From contig CAYOVG010000082.1 in assembly GCA_964407285.1 (NCBI GenBank), positions 1 through 21,323 of the forward strand: 21,323 nt of DNA, given 5' to 3'. A program made the translations under genes and the position numbers. The notes beneath the pieces were generated by a model. It was not told where the DNA came from. It searched no databases and saw only the letters and a list, made by a program, of their open reading frames with translations. Each line of letters starts with the position of its first letter. Positions within the stretch are counted from its first letter, which is position 1. Source of the stretch: CAYOVG01 sp964407285 (lineage in GTDB: Bacteria; Desulfobacterota; Syntrophobacteria; Syntrophobacterales; Syntrophobacteraceae). Below are positions 16,760 to 21,323 of the stretch, in pieces.

Positions 16760-18160
16760 ATGGACCCCTCAGTCGCTCTCCCCGTGGAAGAGACCCCGGT
16801 CTTCACCGTCAGCCGGCTGAACGCCCGCATCAAGGAGCTTCTGGAAGCCACCTATCCCTTCATCTGGGTAAAGGGAGAGATATCGGGTCTTACCGTCCCC
16901 GCATCCGGGCACTGTTACTTTACCCTGAAGGACGGGCAGAGCCAGATCCGGGCCGTCATGTTCCGGACTCAGAAGAGGGGATTGCGCTTCACTCCCGAAT
17001 CGGGCCTCCAGGTCCTTTGCTTCGGACACGTGACCGTTTACGAACCCCGGGGCGAGTACCAGGTCATCATCGAAAACATGCAGCCGGAGGGGGCCGGCGC
17101 CCTGCAACTCGCCTTCGAGCAACTCAAGAAGAAGCTGGAGGCGGAAGGGCTTTTCGCTCCCGAACGCAAGCTCCCCCTCCCGTTTTGTCCCCAACGGATC
17201 GGCATCGTGACGTCGTCCACGGGGGCCGCCATCCGCGATATCCTCAAGATCTTCCAGCGAAGCCCGTATCCCCTCTCCGTGACCCTCTTCCCCGTGCGGG
17301 TCCAGGGTCGGGAATCGGCCTGGGAAATCGCCGCGGCCGTGGAATGCGCCAATACGCACCGGGAGCGGCTCGGGCTGGATCTTCTCATCGTGGGTCGTGG
17401 GGGCGGCAGCATCGAAGATCTCTGGTCCTTCAACGAGGAGATCGTGGCCCGCGCCATCGCGGCATCCGGGATTCCGATTATCTCGGCGGTAGGGCATGAG
17501 ATCGATTTCACCATCTCCGACGCCGTGGCGGATATGCGCGCCCCGACCCCCACGGCCGCCGCGGAATGGGTGGTATCGAGGCTCGAAGTCCTGGAAAGGG
17601 ACCTTTCCGCCTATACCGACCGGTTGCGGCAGGCCATCTGCAACAAGGTGTGCGCTTGCCGGCAGCATGCCTCGTTCCTGGAAAAGCGGCTCGTCAGTCC
17701 CGTCAGACGCCTGGAAGACCTGCGCATTTTCGTGGACGACCGGTCCGCCCGGCTTCACCTGGCTTTCGAGCATCACCTGGAACGTCTTCGCGCCGGCTGC
17801 CGCCGCCTGGATGAAAAGCTCGCCCTCGTAAGTCCTCTCAAATCCATCCGTCAGCATCGGGACCACGTGAGCCGCATGGAGAAGGAGTTGCCGGTCCGCT
17901 ATCACAATGTTCTGGACAAAAAACGCCTCGGGCTGCAAAAATACGCTTCGCAACTGGACAGCCTGAGCCCGCTTGCCGTTTTGAACCGGGGGTACTCCAT
18001 CACCTTTCGCAGCGCCGATGGAGCAGTGGTGCGCTCGTCGCCGGAAGTCTCGGCGGGAGACAGGGTGAGGGTGCGACTGTGCCGGGGGACTCTCGAATGT
18101 ACAGTGGATAAGACGGTGGCGGAGGAAAATCCCGCCTCCGCGGAAAAGGATAAAGAGTGA
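16760..18160 (+). CDS. xseA: Exodeoxyribonuclease VII large subunit
   Basis: A 466-residue large subunit of exonuclease VII, which degrades single-stranded DNA to short oligonucleotides in repair. The N-terminal OB-fold (about 14-115, FTVSRLNARIKELLEATYPF, IWVKGEISGL) binds DNA. The catalytic core follows with TSSTGAAIRD (151-160), GRGGGSIEDLWSFNEE (212-227) and SAVGHEIDFTISD (242-254), all intact. A coiled-coil region about 275-400 binds several XseB copies, and the C-terminus carries LDSLSPLAVLNRGYSI. The ATG start is supported by GAGGA six bases upstream. Its stop overlaps the xseB start by four bases (GTGA), showing translational coupling. The 171-base gap after the permease gene contains two small hairpins (around 16664-16688 and 16700-16716) without T-runs. 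Confidence 0.98.
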   Translation: MDPSVALPVEETPVFTVSRLNARIKELLEATYPFIWVKGEISGLTVPASGHCYFTLKDGQSQIRAVMFRTQKRGLRFTPESGLQVLCFGHVTVYEPRGEYQVIIENMQPEGAGALQLAFEQLKKKLEAEGLFAPERKLPLPFCPQRIGIVTSSTGAAIRDILKIFQRSPYPLSVTLFPVRVQGRESAWEIAAAVECANTHRERLGLDLLIVGRGGGSIEDLWSFNEEIVARAIAASGIPIISAVGHEIDFTISDAVADMRAPTPTAAAEWVVSRLEVLERDLSAYTDRLRQAICNKVCACRQHASFLEKRLVSPVRRLEDLRIFVDDRSARLHLAFEHHLERLRAGCRRLDEKLALVSPLKSIRQHRDHVSRMEKELPVRYHNVLDKKRLGLQKYASQLDSLSPLAVLNRGYSITFRSADGAVVRSSPEVSAGDRVRVRLCRGTLECTVDKTVAEENPASAEKDKE

Positions 18161-18429
18161 GCAAGAAGAAAACCGAGCAGTTCGAGGATGCCCTCAAGAA
18201 GCTGGAAACCATCGTCGACAAGATGGAAAGGGGGAACTTGTCCCTGGAGGAGGCGATGGAGGCTTTTACCGAAGGAATTCGCCTGGTGAGGTACTGCCAC
18301 GAGAAGCTGGAGGAAGCGGAGAGCAAGATCCAGTTGTTCCTCGGCAACCAGGACGGCAGCCACACCACCGTTCCTTTCGATTCCTTATCTCCATCCGTGT
18401 CAGCCGGCGACGGCACCGACATTGGGTGA
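18157..18429 (+). CDS. xseB: Exodeoxyribonuclease VII small subunit
   Basis: A 90-residue small subunit that coats the XseA coiled coil. The family core FEDALKKLETIVDKMERGNL, then LSLEEAMEAFTEGIRLVRYC and LEEAESKIQLF, is complete. The rest is a disordered tail of about 30 residues. The GTG start overlaps the xseA stop as GTGA, the normal coupling for this pair. In many related genomes ispA follows at once; here a 731-base stretch with an inverted-repeat unit intervenes. Confidence 0.96.
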   Translation: MSKKKTEQFEDALKKLETIVDKMERGNLSLEEAMEAFTEGIRLVRYCHEKLEEAESKIQLFLGNQDGSHTTVPFDSLSPSVSAGDGTDIG

Positions 18430-18453
18430 GGGACGTGAGGCCGGACCATTTCG

Positions 18454-18515
18454 TGGGTGGAGGTGCGTCCACCACGGAGAACACGGAGAAGGCGCAGAGA
18501 GCACGGAGAAAAACA
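18454..18515 (+). repeat. Left arm of the inverted repeat, with CACGGAGAA units
   Basis: At its outer end GGTGGA (18456-18461) and TCCACC (18468-18473) form a small hairpin with a six-base loop. Inward of it are CACGGAGAA units: two in tandem, then a variant (GGCGCAGAGAG), then a third. The arm matches the right arm with only two G/A differences. Confidence 0.9.
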
Positions 18516-18584
18516 TGAATGCCGCTGAATATGCGATTTTGAAGCCGGGGTGGGAAATGAGAGATGGGGATGGAGCGGAAGCCT

Positions 18585-18958
18585 ATGGCGGAGGTCAATA
18601 AGGTTACCGAGATGGTCATCGGGGCGGCAATAGATGTCCACAAGGAACTGGGACCTTGGCTGCTCGAATCCACTTACGAGGCTGCATTATTCACGAGCCG
18701 GCCTTAAAGGGGATGGAAGTCGATAGCCAAAGGGAACCGCCGGTAAGCTACAAGGGTATTCATCTACCGTGCGCCCATCGTGTCGACCTGATCGTCGAGG
18801 ATAAGCTGATTGAAGAGCTTAAGGCGGTTGAGCGGCTTGAACCCATCCATACGGCGCGGGTTTTGTCCTAATCTTAAGCTGTCGGGCGCGAAGTCGGTCT
18901 GTTGATCAATTTTAATGTGAGGGTGCTCAAGGAAGGGATTCGTCGCTTGATAATTTAG
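18585..18958 (+). pseudogene. GxxExxY-type protein (PD-(D/E)XK superfamily), three frameshifts
   Basis: From the ATG at 18585 the frame reads MAEVNKVTEMVIGAAIDVHK and ELGPWLLESTYEAALF, then stops at 18707. A one-base deletion near 18693 moves the family sequence to another frame: LKGMEVDSQREPPVSYKGIH, then RVDLIVEDKLIEELKAVERL, stopping at 18871. A one-base insertion near 18870 and a deletion near 18893 account for the end (LKLSGAK, then VGLLINFNVRVLKEGIRRLI, stop at 18958). The 374-base span fits a net loss of one base from a 124-residue gene. The nuclease-like core D-x-x-V-E-D-K ... E-L-K is still readable. The motif for which the family is named is altered: the first glycine is tryptophan. 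It cannot make a full product. Confidence 0.88.
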
Positions 18959-19045
18959 CAAAATTAGTTTAACTCGTAGTGGTTATCGCTATAGCCAGAA
19001 AGAATGACATTTCACTGAGAGCTGGAGAACCGACTTCCGCCTTTT

Positions 19046-19107
19046 TGTTTTTCTCTGTGCTCTCTGCGCCTTCTCTGTGTTCTCCGTGGTGGACGCACCT
19101 CCACCCA
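19046..19107 (-). repeat. Right arm of the inverted repeat
   Basis: The reverse complement of this segment matches the left arm 18454-18515 at 60 of 62 positions. The differences are A for G inside two of the CACGGAGAA units. The outer-end hairpin is conserved (GGTGGA at 19088-19093 with TCCACC at 19100-19105). It lies 53 bases before the ispA start and so forms part of the ispA leader. Confidence 0.9.
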
Positions 19108-19160
19108 CTGGGAACCATATGCGTTGGATTGATGATGAACTGGCGGGGATACGAGGATAG

Positions 19161-20060
19161 ATGCAGGTCTTTGAACTGAAGCAGTACCTGGCGGAACGGA
19201 AGGAGTGGGTGGATGCCGCGCTGGAAGCGTGCATTCCGGCCCAGGCGGGGCTTGAGCAAAAAGTCATAGAGGCCATGCGGTACAGCCTTTTCGCGGGCGG
19301 AAAGAGGCTCCGTCCCATCCTGTGCCTCGCGGCGGCGGACGTGGTGGGCGGCGACAGGGATGTCGTGATGCCCTTTGCCTGCGCCCTCGAGATGATCCAC
19401 ACCTACTCGCTCATCCATGACGACCTGCCCGCCATGGACAATGACGACTACCGCCGGGGCAAGCTCACCAGCCACAAGGTTTATGGTGAAGCCATGGCCA
19501 TCCTTGCAGGCGATGCGCTCCTTACGGATGCTTTTCGCGTCGCGGCGGGCGCCGGCGAGGGCGGAGGCGCGCCGGCGGAAAAAGCGCTCCGGGGGATCGC
19601 TCTCCTGGCCAAAGCCGCCGGATACGGGGGCATGGTGGGCGGCCAGGTGATAGATCTCGAATGTGAAAACAGGGAAGTGGACCTAGCCACCGTCGAGTAC
19701 ATGCACGTGCACAAGACCGGGGCGCTCATTTCCGTCTCCCTCGAGATCGGGGCGATCCTGGGGGGAGGCGCGGAAGACCAGGTGCGGTCTCTCAAGCGAT
19801 ACGGCCACCACCTGGGGCTGGCCTTTCAGATTACCGACGATTTGCTGGACGTGGAGGGCGATGCGGAGCTTATGGGGAAGCAGCCCGGCTCGGACGTCGC
19901 CAGGAATAAGAAGACCTATCCCGCGCTCCTGGGGACGCCGGCATCCAAAGAGGCGGCCAGGGAGCACGTGGAGCAGGGGTTGAAAGCACTTGAACCTTTT
20001 GATGAGAAGGCCGAGCCGCTGAGGACTGTCGCTCGATACCTCATGGTCCGCCGGGCTTAA
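19161..20060 (+). CDS. ispA: Farnesyl/geranyl diphosphate synthase (polyprenyl synthetase family)
   Basis: A 299-residue short-chain trans-prenyltransferase that joins isopentenyl diphosphate to allylic diphosphates, giving farnesyl (possibly geranylgeranyl) diphosphate in the cytoplasm. Visible motifs: GGKRLRP (46-52), the first aspartate-rich motif with the two-residue insert, DDLPAMD (87-93), then KLTSHKVYGEAMAILAGDAL, KTGALI (185-190), and the second aspartate-rich motif DDLLD (226-230). All catalytic aspartates are present. The ATG start is supported by GAGGATAG just upstream and by the usual ELKQYLAER N-terminus. It is followed by dxs, the first enzyme of the MEP pathway. Its upstream region is formed by the inverted-repeat unit, so it may now depend on a promoter there or on read-through from xseB. 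Confidence 0.96.
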   Translation: MQVFELKQYLAERKEWVDAALEACIPAQAGLEQKVIEAMRYSLFAGGKRLRPILCLAAADVVGGDRDVVMPFACALEMIHTYSLIHDDLPAMDNDDYRRGKLTSHKVYGEAMAILAGDALLTDAFRVAAGAGEGGGAPAEKALRGIALLAKAAGYGGMVGGQVIDLECENREVDLATVEYMHVHKTGALISVSLEIGAILGGGAEDQVRSLKRYGHHLGLAFQITDDLLDVEGDAELMGKQPGSDVARNKKTYPALLGTPASKEAAREHVEQGLKALEPFDEKAEPLRTVARYLMVRRA

Positions 20061-20083
20061 GATGAGAAAAGACCGATTGCGCC

Positions 20084-20138
20084 GGAGCGCCGGGTCGTGG
20101 TAGAAGAGCGCTCCCCGACGGCGTTTCGCTTTTTTCGG
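20084..20138 (+). terminator. Possible alternative hairpins between ispA and dxs
   Basis: GGAGCGC (20084-20090) can pair with GCGCTCC (20108-20114). Alternatively CGCCGGGTCG (20088-20097) can pair imperfectly with CGACGGCG (20116-20123), which is followed by TTTCGCTTTTTT. The two pairings share bases and exclude each other. This could be a weak terminator or attenuator; stability was not calculated. Confidence 0.25.
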
Positions 20139-20223
20139 TTCGTTGTTGCCGTGAGGGTTGGAAGTCGCGTGTGTCATGATTAACAAAGGTACTCGCAACC
20201 ATTTTTAGCAGTGAGGTTGGACC

Positions 20224-21323
20224 TTGGAAGAGAAACGGAAAAATACGTTGCTATCCCGAATTGACAGCCCCGAACAGATAAAGGAACTCACTCTCGACCA
20301 GTTGCAGCAACTGGCGGGGGAAATACGTGATTTCATCATCTGCACCGTGGCGGAACACGGCGGCCACCTGGCCCCGAGTCTCGGTGTGGTGGAACTGACC
20401 CTGGCGCTCCACTACGTGTTCGACTCCGCAAACGACCGTATCATCTGGGACGTGGGCCACCAGTGCTACGCGCACAAAATCATTACGGGCCGCAGAGACC
20501 GGTTCCATACTCTACGCCAGTACGGCGGAATCAGCGGGTTCCCGAGGCGCTCCGAGAGCAGGTACGACGCGTTCGGGGCCGGGCATGCCAGCACCTCGAT
20601 TTCGGCGGCATTGGGAATCGCCTCGGCCAAGGCGATGCAGGGAAGCTCCAGGCGGGCCATCGCGATCATAGGAGACGGGAGCATGACGGGGGGCATGGCC
20701 TTCGAGGCACTCAACCACGCCGGCGACCTGCACAAGGACCTGATCGTCATCCTCAACGACAACGAGATGTCCATCTCCCCCAACGTTGGGGCGCTTTCCT
20801 CCTACCTGAGCCAGAAGTTGTCCAGCAGGGCCCTGCTCTACCTCAAGAAAGAACTGGAGGTCCTGCTCAAGTCCATTCCCGGAGTGGGACCCAACATCGT
20901 GCAGTTCCTCAAGCGCAGCGAGGATTCGCTAAGGGCCTTCTTCACGCCGGGGATGCTCTTCCAGGCGCTGGATTTCCTCTACATCGGCCCCATCAAGGGG
21001 CATCGTCTGGACCGGCTAATCGAGACCCTTCACACGGCTCGCAAGCTGGAGGGTCCCGTGCTCATCCATGTGCTGACGCAGAAGGGCAAGGGATACCATC
21101 ATGCCGAATGCGATCCCACGCGCTTCCACGGCCTGGGCTCGTTCGACATAGAGACGGGCATGAGTTGCGAGAAGTCGTGCGGACAATCCTACACCGGCGT
21201 GTTCGGCAATTACCTCATGCAACTGGCGGAGGAGGACCCGCGCGTGGTGGCCATAACGGCGGCCATGCCCCAGGGCACGGGGCTCGATGCTTTCTCGAAG
21301 CGCTTCCCCGAGAGGTTTTTCGA
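20224..21323 (+). CDS. dxs: 1-deoxy-D-xylulose-5-phosphate synthase, 3' end outside window
   Basis: The first 366 residues of DXS, which condenses pyruvate and glyceraldehyde 3-phosphate with thiamine diphosphate to start the MEP isoprenoid pathway. Visible motifs: EHGGHLAPSLGVVELTLALH, WDVGHQCYAHKIITGRRD, the thiamine-diphosphate/metal site GDGS (150-153) with N180 in LNDNEMSIS, the YIGPIKGH segment, and TQKGKGY. The last visible residues (AAMPQGTGLDAFSKRFPERF) are the start of the pyrimidine-binding domain. I chose TTG at 20224 because GAGG lies seven bases upstream, an in-frame stop is at 20212-20214, and the reading matches the family from residue about 9. About 270 C-terminal residues are missing only because the window ends. 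Confidence 0.96.
   Translation, partial: MEEKRKNTLLSRIDSPEQIKELTLDQLQQLAGEIRDFIICTVAEHGGHLAPSLGVVELTLALHYVFDSANDRIIWDVGHQCYAHKIITGRRDRFHTLRQYGGISGFPRRSESRYDAFGAGHASTSISAALGIASAKAMQGSSRRAIAIIGDGSMTGGMAFEALNHAGDLHKDLIVILNDNEMSISPNVGALSSYLSQKLSSRALLYLKKELEVLLKSIPGVGPNIVQFLKRSEDSLRAFFTPGMLFQALDFLYIGPIKGHRLDRLIETLHTARKLEGPVLIHVLTQKGKGYHHAECDPTRFHGLGSFDIETGMSCEKSCGQSYTGVFGNYLMQLAEEDPRVVAITAAMPQGTGLDAFSKRFPERFF

Larger units (their letters stand above)
18454..19107. mobile_element. Inverted-repeat-bounded unit with a decayed GxxExxY gene
   Basis: A 654-base unit with 62-bp arms at its ends in inverted orientation (18454-18515 and 19046-19107), 60 of 62 positions identical. The only gene-like content is a broken PD-(D/E)XK-family gene, 69 bases inside the left arm and 87 bases inside the right. 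No transposase is present. The flanks share only a loose similarity (GGACCATT versus GAACCATAT), so no clear target duplication can be claimed. The unit separates xseB from ispA. The mobile nature is inferred from layout alone. Confidence 0.55.

Noticed and set aside
18441..19120. Target-site duplication flanking the inverted-repeat unit
   Set aside because: Flanks share only GGACCATT versus GAACCATAT with gaps, too weak to distinguish from chance.
19119..19160. Fourteen-codon frame (MRWIDDELAGIRG) ending exactly at the ispA ATG
   Set aside because: It could be a coupled leader peptide, but it has no good ribosome binding site and ispA has its own, so I do not call it a gene.

Overview
The window is GC-rich bacterial chromosome. 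Gene content and order point to a Desulfobacterota (former Deltaproteobacteria) organism, possibly Syntrophobacter-like: xseA-xseB-ispA-dxs in one direction, large PAS/GAF sensor kinases, an Rcp1-type response regulator and a GxxExxY-type gene. This placement is an inference from gene style, not from a marker gene.

Layout. (1) 1-443 holds no convincing gene but contains a strong hairpin. (2) 444-5928 is a signalling block: a stand-alone receiver-domain response regulator on the plus strand, then on the minus strand a FemAB/GNAT-like acyltransferase and a 1172-residue membrane histidine kinase (Cache, HAMP, three PAS, GAF, HisKA, HATPase) with no receiver of its own. The kinase H-box (SHDLQEPL) is of the kind usually paired with Rcp1-type receivers, so kinase and regulator are plausible partners. 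(3) 6122-9565 (minus) is a very large exported TPR-like protein with its own recognisable -10 element and a strong downstream hairpin. (4) 9903-10382 (minus) is a RelE/ParE-type toxin-antitoxin pair in which the antitoxin is intact and the toxin is broken by a single-base frameshift. (5) 10621-12654 (minus) is uvrB. (6) 12830-16588 (plus) is a peptide-type ABC importer made of one binding protein and two permeases, with no ATPase genes after them. (7) 16760-21323 (plus) is xseA-xseB (exonuclease VII), then ispA and the first 366 codons of dxs (isoprenoid precursor synthesis), which runs off the window.

The most unusual structure is at 18454-19107, between xseB and ispA. Two 62-bp arms in inverted orientation (60/62 identical) enclose a decayed GxxExxY/PD-(D/E)XK nuclease-family gene carrying three frameshifts. 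The arms contain tandem CACGGAGAA units, and each has a small hairpin at its outer end. The layout resembles a small mobile unit that landed in the xse-isp-dxs cluster. Together with the frameshifted toxin gene, the window shows two accessory genes in decay among otherwise intact housekeeping genes.
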